The notes: generated from the letters alone by a model not told the origin. Numbered from the stretch's first letter, positions 33,591 through 43,927 are shown. The stretch is DNA of 64,000 bases from Nemertoderma westbladi (GCA_032718475.1 JAUCBJ010006456.1:1-64000), one strand, 5' to 3'. Numbers and translations: made by a program.

Positions 33591-33926
33591 TATATATATA
33601 TATATATTTTGTCGATAAGCCGGCACAGCATTCTTAAAAATGCAGCTGCAATGCAGCATGCCGATCCTAGTAGTACAGTAGTAGTAGCCCAGGCTGGAAA
33701 AAGTCTCCCAGGCGCGCACAACGCCCGCGCACTTCATTGCCAACTGCGCATTCCCATATGCAATAATCGCGCACCCCAAAAATCCCAAAACTATTTTGTA
33801 TTTTTTTGTTCTTTTTTGTACAGATTCGTCAGACCGGTGTATTACCGTAGGGCCTACAGTATTAGGCATTAGGTTTAAGTTCATGTAGCTGACTAATGGA
33901 TCGATCTTAGAAAGAAAAAAAGTGAT

Positions 33927-35909
33927 ATGAAAAGGGCTACAATAACAAAGTACACAGGTACGAGCAAGAGAACACGGAAACGCAGACTAACGACTGAGGT
34001 TGATCAGTTTGTTAATGAGTCCTTAAACATTGCGAGTGATTTACAGCCACTCCCACAGTTAAACATTCCTGATCTTCCAATCCTTCCCAGTACTGCCGGT
34101 ACCGGTAGTACGAACATCACCGACAAGCCAACCGACTTTCACATAACACAAACATTAACTGGTCAGAGTTCAAGATCTACAGACATAATTGATGATAGGC
34201 CTACGTCTACCTCATTGCCAGACACGCCAGAGGTACATCAAGTTTTTCATGAGGAAAATATTCCTATCACTGAAGATGTGAATGAATGTTATGATGAATT
34301 GTTACCCGAATACTATTTGTCCGATTTCTGTGATGAGAATGACCAATTTATATTTCCTGATGCACATGACGAAGATTTTATCGCGGCTTGTCTTCCAGAT
34401 GTGGACATCCCTTCGCAATCAGGTTCTAGTACTTCGTCTTTCACATTCGTTGATGATATTAGAAGTTGGGCTGTCAATAATAACATTAACCACTCCTGCT
34501 TAAATCCTTTACTTACTGTTCTTCGTAGACATTGCCCTGAATATTCATTTCCTAGTGATTGTCGATCTTTATTGAAAACTCCCCGTGTAAAAATAACAAT
34601 TATTTCAATTGGAAGTAAGGGAGGTTGTTATTATCATTTTGGATTAGGTAATGGTATTAGAAAGATTTTTTGCCAATTTGGTTCTGCAATATTTAAATGT
34701 ATTACGCATACCTGTTTATGGCTTTCCTTTGGAATTGATGGGATCCCTTTATTTCGGAGCAGTAAGCAAGAATTTTGGCCTATTCTTGGTAAACTAGTAA
34801 ATATACCTATGTCCCCATGCTTTCCTATAGGCGTGTATTGTGGAGAGGGTAAACCTGACAATGTTGATGACTTTCTTAAACCATTAGTAGATGAGTTTAA
34901 TTCCTTTACTGATTCTAATGGAATCGAAATTTTTGATGAAACTGTGGCACACAGGTATATTCTAAAAATCAAATCATTTCTATGTGATGCACCAGCACGT
35001 GCATTTGTTAAGCAAATAAAAGGACATGGAGGTTATTTCGGTTGTGAAAGGTGCTGTACAGAGGGATTGTATTACTCACACAAAGTTATATTCTGTGAAA
35101 CTGATAGTGCTCTCCGTACAGATGAATCAGTTAGGCTTCAATTACAAGGTGGGCACCATATTGGTATATCTTATCTAACTAAGTTGCGTCCCAGTATTGG
35201 GTTAGTTAGCCAATTTCCTCTAGACTCTATGCATCTTTGTTTCCTTGGAGTTGTTCGACGATTACTTCTTCTCTGGGTTGGTGTAAGTTATAGTGACCGC
35301 GAAGAAAGTGGCAGGCTTCGAGGTAAGATGAGAGGAACTGATCAGCATGCTGTTTCTGTTGTTCTCCACTCGATTCGAAAATTCATACCATCAGAATTTA
35401 GTCGTAAACCACGTCCACTCTCAGAGTTGCGATTGTGGAAGGCCACTGAATTTAGAACCTTTATATTATATTTAGCTCCATCAGTGATGAAGAACTTTTT
35501 GCCTGATGTACAGTATACTCATCTTCTTTTACTTCATGTGAGTTTATCACTTCTAACTCGAAAGAAATTTCCTGATACTCCTAGGAACACTGTACCATCG
35601 GACATATTATCTTACTGTCACACTTTACTTTTGCAGTATGTTCAGCAACATGGTGAAATCTATGGTCTATCCACATTGTCATATAATGTCCATTCTTTAA
35701 TACACCTAACAGAATGTGTAGCACAACATGGAACACTGGACAGCTTTTCATGTTTTGATTTTGAAAACTACCTACAAATTATTAAAAAGCTAGTAAGGAG
35801 CGGTAAAAATCCGCTGGTTCAAATTATTCACCGAATGGCAGAGATGTCACATGTCAAAGTACAACCTGCTTCAATTCTTGTGGATTTTAAACTCCATAAA
35901 CAACATTAA
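33927..35909 (+). CDS. Tnp2 / CACTA (EnSpm)-like transposase, intact
   Basis: 660 residues without interruption, no introns. After a basic start (KRTRKRRLT) and an acidic, Pro/Ser/Thr-rich region to about residue 180 comes the RNase-H-fold core. LSFGIDGIPLFRSSKQEFWPI carries a conserved Asp (about 271). FPIGVYCGEGKPDNVDDFL, FLCDAPARAFVKQIKGHGGY and CERC follow, then FPLDSMHLCFLGVVRRLLLLW with a conserved Asp (about 434), ELRLWKATEFRTFILYLAP, and NVHSLIHLTECV with FSCFDFENYLQIIKK, where the Glu (about 613) is the likely third catalytic residue. This is the layout of the Tnp2-like transposases found in many invertebrates. It presumably binds the 35-bp repeats and cuts at the TIRs. Confidence 0.85.
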   Translation: MKRATITKYTGTSKRTRKRRLTTEVDQFVNESLNIASDLQPLPQLNIPDLPILPSTAGTGSTNITDKPTDFHITQTLTGQSSRSTDIIDDRPTSTSLPDTPEVHQVFHEENIPITEDVNECYDELLPEYYLSDFCDENDQFIFPDAHDEDFIAACLPDVDIPSQSGSSTSSFTFVDDIRSWAVNNNINHSCLNPLLTVLRRHCPEYSFPSDCRSLLKTPRVKITIISIGSKGGCYYHFGLGNGIRKIFCQFGSAIFKCITHTCLWLSFGIDGIPLFRSSKQEFWPILGKLVNIPMSPCFPIGVYCGEGKPDNVDDFLKPLVDEFNSFTDSNGIEIFDETVAHRYILKIKSFLCDAPARAFVKQIKGHGGYFGCERCCTEGLYYSHKVIFCETDSALRTDESVRLQLQGGHHIGISYLTKLRPSIGLVSQFPLDSMHLCFLGVVRRLLLLWVGVSYSDREESGRLRGKMRGTDQHAVSVVLHSIRKFIPSEFSRKPRPLSELRLWKATEFRTFILYLAPSVMKNFLPDVQYTHLLLLHVSLSLLTRKKFPDTPRNTVPSDILSYCHTLLLQYVQQHGEIYGLSTLSYNVHSLIHLTECVAQHGTLDSFSCFDFENYLQIIKKLVRSGKNPLVQIIHRMAEMSHVKVQPASILVDFKLHKQH

Positions 35910-36420
35910 ATACGATTACTGATTGAATGCTATCGCGTATGGATAATGAATTGTTCGCATTAATAATTAACAAAAGTAATTGTCAATTTCTGTTAGTAAT
36001 TTGTAGCTTTGTGCTATTACCAAAATTAGTGGTTTTCGTATTAATGGAATGGAAAGCCACAAATAAATGATTTTAAACTTTTGGTTGGTTGGAACAAGGA
36101 ATTTTTACTTAATGTCTAAATGTGTTCTATGTCTATGAATTGGACTAATGTGAATTAATTACTCTTTACTTAATGCTATACATAATGTAGTTAATTTGTG
36201 CGAAATAGTGATGAAATATCCACATAAAATTTAATATTGGGAATATAAATAATATGGAATATGAGATAAATTTGCATTTGGCAAATTTACAATTATACAT
36301 AAACTCTATCTTTTATGCCTTATGTGATTATAATTAGTTGAATAATTTTTGGTAGTTTTTAAGTGTTTAGTTCCTTATGGTGTTAGTTAATTTCGCATTA
36401 TAGACATATGGGTGTATGGA

Positions 36421-36621
36421 CATACACCATGTCCTGGAATATAGTGTCGAACCTTATAGCGATTTGTTGATATTGTCGGACTATCGGACGGGACTATTGA
36501 CGGCTATCTCTGGTTCAAATTTCATGGAATCTCATTAAGATTTGTAGAAAACTTTGGGGGGGGGGGGGGGGGGGGTCCAGGTACCTGAATAACTACACTA
36601 TATACCTGGACATGGTGTATG
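36421..36621. mobile_element. Small hairpin MITE with internal G tract
   Basis: CATACACCATGTCC (36421-36434) is repeated inverted at 36608-36621. Pairing continues inward through GGAATATAGTGT / ACACTATATACC with one or two mismatches. The loop holds a run of about 22 G (36554-36576). No coding capacity; its superfamily is not assignable. Confidence 0.6.
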
Positions 36622-37323
36622 TATGGGGAGAGTCAAAACTGCGAGCCATCAGCGAACTGTTATAATAAGCGGCCATCGGGGGCAGTCTGTCTATATGTAA
36701 AATTTCTAAACTATTGATAGACTACATATACCAAGTTTGGTTTCATTTTATCAAAGTTTGACAGATTTATTTGTGTTCCAATATTTCCAACAACAGACTG
36801 ACAGAAGGGTATTTATTAGGTTTATTATGTATTTATTATTTAGGGGTAATTATACCCCTAGGCTAAAGGCCCACATGGGCTTACATGGCTCGCCACTCAA
36901 GACTTTGTATGAACAACTCAACACCAAATGAAACAAAAAATGCAACTTTGTCGCCAAAAGAAAAAAATACACGTTTAATTAATGTTTTTTTAAAATGTTT
37001 AATTGACTTTTAACCAAACGTTTATTAGGCATGTTACGGCCGCACAAAATTTATGTTTATTTTATGTTTGTTTCAAACGTTCCCACCAAACATTGATTAA
37101 GCGTGTTTCGGCTGGACAAAAACTCCGAGTACAAACGCTTATCACAAACATAATTCAAACGTTTTCAACGTTTTAAAAAAATGTTAGTTTAATGTTTAAA
37201 ATGCATTTTATGGTTTGCAGGGTATATCTATATCACATTTTTACTACACTTGATTTTATCTGAATTATTCAATACTGATGTGTATTGTGTGCTGCATGTG
37301 ACTGACACTGGATGTTGTAATGG

Positions 37324-38199
37324 ATGAGGATGGAGGAGGATGACAATGAAAACCTGAGTGGAAGGAAGAAATTGTTTGAAAAGTTGCGACATGAGATTAA
37401 TGAGAGGATTGGTTTTCTCACAGAAAAGGAGTGCGTTAATGAAAAAGAACCTGCTTCAACAGTATCTGCGATGAGCAGGTCTAATCTGGGAATCGCTAGA
37501 CAGGCTACCAGCAAGAAAAAATGTCCAGTGAAACTTGGTTATATCAGTGGTGGTACCGGTAGTAGGCCTAGTGACGTAGGTTCCTTCAGAAACCCAGCAG
37601 GTAGAAAATACTCAACATATTCTTATATCAACTATTGGCTTAAAGTGGACTTAGGCAATGGTTGTAAGTCATACCAATTAATTAAATCACCCTTAGGTGA
37701 AGGTTCAGTACTCCGCCTTTATACAAATATGAATTTGTCTATCTCCAATGTTGCAGTTTCAGTATCAAATGTGCTTTTTACTGGCGATGGAGAGGAAAAT
37801 TTACAGCTGAAGCGCAGTTGGTTACCATTTACAAAGGATTCCTACACCTTCCACATTCTCAATATGGAGAATGAAGACCTTAGTGAATTCGAAAATTTGC
37901 GAGACTATTGCAAGAAAAAATGTGTCGCCTCTTGGAAAATTCGCCTTGTCATTTTGGCTAAAAAAGTTAATATCACTACCTCTGTTAATGCAATAATTGG
38001 AACAGCTTGCTCCTCCAATCAGTCAGAAATTCTTACTACCGGTACTGATACAGACGAAATCCACCCAGTTGACTTGTGCATTCAAGATTTAGCTAATCCA
38101 TCGCCCATGGATGTGGAACGCTACATTTCAGACCTGAAAGAAACCAACGAAATTCGTATTATTTGTGACAAATGTAACTGTACTCGACCATTCAAGTAA
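37324..38199 (+). CDS. N-terminal half of the transposon's HECT protein
   Basis: 291 residues. It opens with an acidic, helical stretch (EEDDNENLSGRKKLFEKLRHEINER) and goes on through a folded-looking region (YINYWLKVDLGNGCKSYQLIK, EGSVLRLYTNMNLSISNVAVSVS, DSYTFHILNMENEDLSEFENLRDYCKKK) of unknown family. It ends in RIICDKCNCTRPFK just before a TAA. The sequence after the stop is in the same frame and supplies SECGNC, a second C-x2-C pair. It was therefore almost certainly one protein with the downstream HECT frame, joined through a Cys-pair motif that the stop now cuts. Confidence 0.65.
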   Translation: MRMEEDDNENLSGRKKLFEKLRHEINERIGFLTEKECVNEKEPASTVSAMSRSNLGIARQATSKKKCPVKLGYISGGTGSRPSDVGSFRNPAGRKYSTYSYINYWLKVDLGNGCKSYQLIKSPLGEGSVLRLYTNMNLSISNVAVSVSNVLFTGDGEENLQLKRSWLPFTKDSYTFHILNMENEDLSEFENLRDYCKKKCVASWKIRLVILAKKVNITTSVNAIIGTACSSNQSEILTTGTDTDEIHPVDLCIQDLANPSPMDVERYISDLKETNEIRIICDKCNCTRPFK

Positions 38200-38223
38200 T
38201 CTGAGTGTGGAAATTGTGCGCTT

Positions 38224-39696
38224 ATGGCATCGCTATCAGAATCGATTGCAGTCGATAATTTCCGTGATGCTCATCCTCATGACTTAAGAGTTCCATCTAA
38301 TTTGGCAGAGTTTTGTTTAGATAGTTCCACTGACTCATATAATATGGAGCTACAAGAGTCCCATGAGAATATGATCCAAAAGCGGCTTGCCTACTTTGAC
38401 TCTGTCTCTGTTCAGACCCCACCTGATCGAATTAATAATGTTCAGTGTCATGTTGACCCTCTCACTGCTATAGAGTCAGCTGTTGTGACCCCACCTGACC
38501 CCATTACGTTGAGTGAAGCAATACAATGTTTACCACAATGTGTTGCATTCAATATTAATGTAACTTTATCTACAAGTTTACAGGATGCCTTGGAGGGGTG
38601 GAAACGATCGGACAAGACTTACACTGTAGTTGAGCTTCCTCGAAGCAGACTTGTTGATAGTCTGTACGATTTTATGGAGGATGAAGATATTAGCACACCT
38701 ATTGTTATGGTCAAATTTATAGGAGAGGAAGCGGTGGACACAGGTGGTCCTTTTCGGGAATTTCTTTCAATATTTTTTTTACACCAGCCTCCATCGCTTT
38801 TACGTGGTTCTTATCCCATTATGACTTTCCGACATAACCTTGATTCCCTAAATAAGTTTGAAATACTTGGGAAGGTAACTGCCATTGCCTTGATTAATGG
38901 AGAAGCCGGTCCTCACTGTTTCACTGAGTCTGTAGCCAGGGCAATTCTAGAATTACCCTATTGTGCTACACTTGATGAGGTCCCTGCTGATGAAGAGTGT
39001 CTAGAAAAATTAAAATCACTAGGTGATGCATCAACGGATGACCAGTTTCGAAGTTCTTTGGATAATTTTCAGGAGCGGTTTGACATGGGGTTAGTTAGCA
39101 CGACCAGAAGTCTGGGAATAGCTGACAGAGATCGAGTTTTAGAATTATTGATACGTCACACAGTTGTGAGTTCAGTGGCCGAGGAGTTGAGTAAATTTAG
39201 AGATGGACTGAGATCATATGGTGTATTGGAAATTATGAAGCATTTTCCTGACGAAAGTTTAAAGTCTCTCGTGAAACGTAGTGTATCCTATGAGGAGGCA
39301 AAGCAGTGCTTTGTACCAGTCTCCGAATCTTCTGTTAATACTGCAGAACGAAACAAGGAAACTAAGATCACGTTTAAATACTTCCAATTATTAAAGAAAG
39401 TAAGCAAGAGCGAACTAACCACCACTATTTTTGAAGATAATTCTGGAGAAATTGTACATAAGGTGGTTGAGTTGAGCGACATCCTTCAATTTGGCAGTGG
39501 GTCGCGGTATCCCACATTTTCAGGTGAACTGAGATTTGAAAGAACCGATAATCGGCACCGTCGATTAGTTGCGGATACTTGTGCTAAAATAATTAGATTT
39601 CCGATTAATGATCGATATTTGTTGGGTTCTACAAAAGACTTTTGTTGTAAAGTCATCAAGGACATGTCAAACAACCTTGGATTTGGTTTTGCTTAG
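38224..39696 (+). CDS. HECT-type E3 ubiquitin ligase domain
   Basis: 490 residues from the first ATG after the stop. After about 120 residues of linker comes a HECT-like catalytic module. VMVKFIGEEAVDTGGPFREFLSIFF matches the N-lobe GE-G-D-GG--REF hallmark (about residues 160-182). ILGKVTAIALINGEAGPHCFTES follows, then the C-lobe with LQFGSGSRYP and VADTCAKIIRFPINDRY, where Cys 453 sits at the position of the thioester cysteine, 38 residues from the end, before the usual L-P-Y. HECT ligases take ubiquitin from E2 on that Cys and pass it to a substrate. The closest style I know is G2E3-like HECT proteins that are multi-copy in fish and invertebrates. Its role in a transposon is unknown. Confidence 0.8.
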   Translation: MASLSESIAVDNFRDAHPHDLRVPSNLAEFCLDSSTDSYNMELQESHENMIQKRLAYFDSVSVQTPPDRINNVQCHVDPLTAIESAVVTPPDPITLSEAIQCLPQCVAFNINVTLSTSLQDALEGWKRSDKTYTVVELPRSRLVDSLYDFMEDEDISTPIVMVKFIGEEAVDTGGPFREFLSIFFLHQPPSLLRGSYPIMTFRHNLDSLNKFEILGKVTAIALINGEAGPHCFTESVARAILELPYCATLDEVPADEECLEKLKSLGDASTDDQFRSSLDNFQERFDMGLVSTTRSLGIADRDRVLELLIRHTVVSSVAEELSKFRDGLRSYGVLEIMKHFPDESLKSLVKRSVSYEEAKQCFVPVSESSVNTAERNKETKITFKYFQLLKKVSKSELTTTIFEDNSGEIVHKVVELSDILQFGSGSRYPTFSGELRFERTDNRHRRLVADTCAKIIRFPINDRYLLGSTKDFCCKVIKDMSNNLGFGFA

Positions 39697-40393
39697 GATA
39701 GCTTAAGATACAATTAAATTGGACATATATTTTGTAGAAGAGAAGTAATATAAGAGTTGTATTTACAGTGATTTGCCTTGGATTTATTTTCAATGTCTTA
39801 AAAACATTCAAAGCCCTTTGTTTTTTGTGTTTAGTAGTAATAGTGAAGTAAAAGTTTTGGAATACGGTACTTAATTAAAATAGCATTAAACCAACAAAAT
39901 ATGTTTTATGTAATATAATATTATACTCTTTTTGTACCTCTACCCAATATTTTCACTTCATCCACCTTCAATAGAAATAAAAATTAATCTGTAACGTGTG
40001 CTATTGACTTTAGTTTATTGTTTTGGTTAGAATAGGTGCCACTGTTATTGGAAAGTACATTAAAAGGTATATAAGTATATTATTATGAATATTAAACTAG
40101 TTTGTATAAGCTAGTTTGTATAGTAAGTTTGTATATTTCTGAATGTCTTTTTAGCCTGATTGACTATATTCTTACAATCACATAGGCCGCCTTGAACTGT
40201 AAGTTAATCTTCTGTCGATTTACCACCAGTAGCTTGTGCAAATTTCTTAGTTTAATTATTATGTTTTTTTTAAATATATCTGTATAAGTCAGAATTTAGA
40301 AATAGTTTCAGAATTAATATTTTATAATCATCTTGATTCATTGTCCTCATGCGGCGCGGAGCTGGGGGGGGGGGGGGGGGGTGTTGGCGTCTG
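39697..40393. other. Non-coding, transposon interior
   Basis: 3' flank of the HECT gene; AATAAA-like words near 39972. A G tract lies at about 40364-40381. No gene. Confidence 0.35.
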
Positions 40394-40453
40394 GGAAGCA
40401 GGACAATTTGGTGCCACTAATTTTGTGTTTTGCGACCGAATTGTCCTACATCC
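40394..40453. mobile_element. 60-bp MITE, GGACAATTCGG family
   Basis: GGAAGCAGGACAATTTGGT at the left and ACCGAATTGTCCTACATCC at the right are inverted. The same ends bound the element at 60005-60109. Flanks GGCGTCTGG and GGCATCAGG agree at seven of nine bases, a possible worn 9-bp duplication. Confidence 0.6.
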
Positions 40454-40639
40454 GGCATCAGGAGGATATAGGAATAATATCTCGAATAAGATATATAATA
40501 ATAATATAATAATAGATATATTATAATATTGATATTAATTATATAAACCAGTCTAGGGTCGCGCTATTTCTGTGCGCTTTACATTATAAAAAGTGGACGA
40601 CATTAAATTTATTTTAAAAATTTAATTTAAAAAATTAAA

Positions 40640-41920
40640 TTAAATGTAATTAATTTCGTGAAGGCCATTCATGAATCTAGGAATGAGATACAATAAAGTG
40701 TTTTTACAATCATGAAGACTGGTACAGTTCGTAGGATGTTTGAAGTCAGCGGTAACATGAAGGAAATCCTCACATAAAAGACGTACTGTCTCCATACAGG
40801 TAGGTGGTACCTCTGAAACAGCGAGAAATTTAACTATATCAATTGATTCTAGTTCCAATGGCCGTAAGTAGTTGGGTTGGTCCAGGAATAATATATTAGG
40901 CTTGCCACCTTTTGAAGTGAGACCGCTTTTCCTGAGACGGTGCGAATTCCATAATACTCTAACAATATCAAGACATCTCTGTAACAAGTCAAGATACACG
41001 AAACGAATAATTTCAATGTGAACCATGTCCGAGGTATCGATACTTCCATCATGGTCAAGCTCTGAGAAATGGTTTAGCCACTCACACATTCCAAGTTGTT
41101 GAAATTTGGACCACCATGCCTCAACACGTTGGTTACGTGAGCTTTTACCATACAGATACACTTTTCCATTTTCGGCACGATAGTCACAATGCGCTAGTCT
41201 CAGAAACCTTTGCAAGGTTTCAACATTTACATTTTCGGTTCCTCGATCAGAACGAATTATGTATGGAACCCCATGTAATTCCGTGATAGCTTCTAAAAAG
41301 TAGCGTCCAATGACAAAAGGATCGTTGTTTGTTGACGAACAACGCAGCCAGATTAGTTTACGGCTATACCCATCAACAGACCCATGAACTGTTAAACCAT
41401 AGGGTTTCAGTTTATCCCACCCGTCTATATGGTGTAGATAATTAGGACCGAGGGAGCTATACGTTCGTCTGACCAGTTTATTTCCCAATCGCTGCTTTAC
41501 ACTATCTGGGTCTATAACCCTGTGAATTAGGGCTACAATTTCTTCACGTACGAACAGTCCATATTTAAACATAAGAATTCGCTTCATATGGCGGTACCCA
41601 CATGGGGGCTACGCTTTAATGGCTGAAATGATTTCCGGTAGTCTATTGAGTTGTAACCTTCTCTTTAAATCTAGGTCCCCAAGACGACGCCTTATGGTTC
41701 TCACGGAAATGTCTTCGTTAAGATCCTCATTGATAAGAGCAGAAATTTCCTTGTGACTAAATCCACATTTAAAGTAATTTAACAAATGATCACCCATTGT
41801 ATTCCTGTTTAATAGCAAATTCAATTCGTATAAAATTAAATAAAATGGTGACAATAGTGCTGTCGAAAATTGAACCTGTATGGTATAAGCTGTGTATGTG
41901 TACCGGTAAGTGTGTAACAA
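40640..41920 (-). pseudogene. DDE integrase-like gene with one nonsense codon
   Basis: From 41920 to 41609 the frame encodes an N-terminal helix-turn-helix-like part (HLLNYFKCGFSHKEISALI, SVRTIRRRLGDLDLKRR) and stops at a TAG. The same frame reopens at once (PPCGYRHMKRI) and runs from the ATG at 41587 to 40640. The core has HHIDGWDKLKPYGLTVHG (Asp 55 of the second piece), YIIRSDRGTENVNV (Asp 114) and NQRVEAWW (Glu 156), a complete D-D-E with 41 residues between the last two. This matches the rve-related 'integrase core' family common in fish and invertebrate genomes. The last third (RFVYLDLLQRCLDIVRVLWNSHR) also follows that family. It is convergent with the HECT gene. Confidence 0.75.
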
Positions 41921-41939
41921 CTGAAAGAGAAAAAAGGAA

Positions 41940-42177
41940 AATAAATTGATGGAACAGCTGATAGAAAAAAGGTAAAGTAATTGATGGAACAGCTGATAGA
42001 AAAAAGGTAATGTAATTGACGGAACAGCTGATAGAAAAAATGTAAAGTTTTGATGAAACAGCAGATAGAAAAAAGGTAAAGTAATTGATGGAACAGCTGA
42101 TAGAAAAAGGTAAAGTAATTGAATTATATCAGAAAAAGTAAATGTGGCCGTAAATCACCACCGTACAGATGGGACTC
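41940..42177 (-). repeat. Right TIR and 35-bp subterminal repeats
   Basis: Five copies of ATAGAAAAAAGGTAAAGTAATT, the inverse of those on the left, followed by the TIR (about 42100-42177). One copy (near 42045) has decayed to GTAAAGTTTTGATG. Confidence 0.85.
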
Positions 42178-42790
42178 GTTTTTTTTCTAGTTTAGTTTTT
42201 TTCTTCTTGTTTATTGGTGGGCATGTTGATGTTGGTAGGAATGATATATAGCCAATATAGCTTAGAACCCTTAAGCACTGACGCTGCCAAGGTCACAGTA
42301 GATCAGCATATTAAAAAAAATTGATGTTGAGAATCAATGTTTAGTTAAATTACATAATTAAATATAATAACTTTTATTACATGGAAATATTTAGAGTGCA
42401 TTATTTTGTTACCTGAGTTGTTTTGGTGTTCGGCTTGACTTTATAATGTGACCTTTGATTTAGGTAAATTTCTAATTAATATGGTGTTCATTGAGGGTAT
42501 ATGAAATTTGATTTTGCAACAAATATCCCTCAAAACTTGCCTTCGATAATGTTAAAGGAATTGTTAAATCATTCCAAATTTGCAAAACGTCCATTACCTT
42601 GTACTGGGTAGGCAAGTACTGAAAATAGCTGAGGCATAATCCATTTATTCATTATAATATATTATATAATAATACTATGACAATGCTTTCCATTCATGCG
42701 AAATGGACCTACAGTAATTGCAGTATTATTTGGAACCATAGCATCCTATAATATTTCAGGAGTCCGCGCTTTGAACCAAGTACCTCCACC
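42178..42790. other. Intergenic, between transposon and host gene
   Basis: AT-rich; nothing recognised. Confidence 0.3.
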
Positions 42791-42796
42791 TTTATT
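42791..42796 (-). terminator. Polyadenylation signal of the Thr-rich/EGF gene
   Basis: AATAAA on the minus strand, 31 nt beyond the stop codon of the last exon (42829-42827). Close, but within the range seen for short 3' UTRs. Confidence 0.5.
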
Positions 42797-42826
42797 TCAA
42801 TAAATGTTATTCAAATTGTATAATGA

Positions 42827-43671
42827 TTAATTCTCAAACAGTAGCTCATTAAAGTTCTTGATAGCAAGTATCAAAAGAGAGGATATGAAGATCTTCAAAT
42901 AGTAAGCAAGATGGACAACGGATGCAGCCCCATCTGTGGTTGATTCCTGTGTTGTTGTGGATGATCCATCAGTAACCTCGTTTGTTGTAGCAGCTGATGT
43001 GGTTGAAGTGTCTGGCATAGGTGAAGCAGTTGCATTGCGTATCATTTCATCAACTGACTGAGCGAGTGAATATGATGCCAAAATGAATTGTTGACCATCT
43101 ACTAATTCTGAAAAACCCTCCGTAATGCCATTCACCAACATAGCCAACTTTGTTTCGTATATTAAAATAGTTATGCTTGTTTTCCCATACTCTGTTTCAA
43201 AAGTATAGCACTCTTGGTCCGATTCAAAGCCAAACGCCATGGTTCCAATCGTACTATAAAAGCGACCATACAATGCTCTGACGATAACAGATTCAGCAAC
43301 ACAGGGTGAGTAGGTTATATTTAAGGTTATCGATATTTGAAATATTGATCCTGAGTAGGAGTAGGTCTCGCCATCGATAACAATATCTCCTTGCCCTGTA
43401 CTGGTACTGTTTTCAACCATCTCATTCCATTCTTTAATTGTAAAAACGCTGCCCACGACTGTAATTTTTGTTTCTAGAATAATAGATCCACATGTGACAT
43501 CAGTGACATCAGCATCAACGTTGAATGCTTCCAATGCCTGTATTTGGTTGCTTAAATGTTTCTGCTTCAACATAGCTAGTTTAGTAGCATTATTTACAAA
43601 TGGTGTACAATCTCCGTCATAACTTGTTGATATATGGGCTGTGGTTGATAGCAATGTAGATACTGATACAT
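42827..43671 (-). CDS. Last exon of a mucin-like EGF membrane protein
   Basis: Acceptor CCTTTTCACAG precedes 43671; the exon enters in phase 1 and ends at 42827, about 281 codons. After VSVSTLLSTTAHIS and a Cys comes a domain of about 190 residues with six Cys and N-glycosylation sites (NATK, NSTS, NITY), with phrases CGSIILETKITVVGSVF and GETYSYSGSIFQISI. It is not assignable with confidence, though loosely like SEA-type extracellular domains. Then a Ser/Thr stalk (TSTTSAATTNEVTDGSSTTTQ) and a hydrophobic end (VVHLAYYLKIFISSLLILAI) with the short tail KNFNELLFEN. The protein is therefore probably anchored in the plasma membrane; a GPI signal is less likely because of the charged tail. Confidence 0.75.
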
Positions 43672-43927
43672 CTGTGAAAAGGAATTAAAAAATGATTAAA
43701 GATGTTTATAAATATTATAATTATTTATATAATTATTGTATGTAATACCGAGAACGGCTCTTCAGGATACTTTCGAGATCCTGCATGCATCTGGTGGGCG
43801 ATATTTGAACACTGAATAATGAATGAAAGCGACTGCAGAAACGATTGTATATAGAGTAACTTTATACAGTTCTGGGTCTCTCTATATGCAGTTTTACAGT
43901 CGCTCAATCTTTTAGTACTTAGGACGA

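Larger units (their letters stand above)
31349..42177. mobile_element. 10.8-kb TIR transposon with transposase, HECT and integrase-like genes
   Basis: The ends are inverted copies: GAGTCCCA-GA-TGTACGGTGGTG at 31349 and its complement ending at 42177. They differ only at two bases near the tip and one T-run length over about 75 bp. Inside each tip stand five direct copies of a 35-bp unit (CAATTACTTTACCTTTTTTC...GCTGTTCCAT), in inverted orientation between the two sides, as in CACTA-type subterminal arrays. No clear target duplication is seen. Genes inside: Tnp2-like transposase (+), a HECT protein in two pieces (+) and an integrase-like gene (-). A LINE A fragment and two MITEs are nested in it. 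Confidence 0.8.

Noticed and set aside
33585-33884. Frames over the TA microsatellite on both strands
   Set aside because: Low-complexity frames beside a LINE fragment; no motif.
38224-39696. Classical host HECT gene unrelated to the transposon
   Set aside because: It lies well inside matched TIRs, has no introns, and sits with a transposase and an integrase; still possible as a captured host gene.
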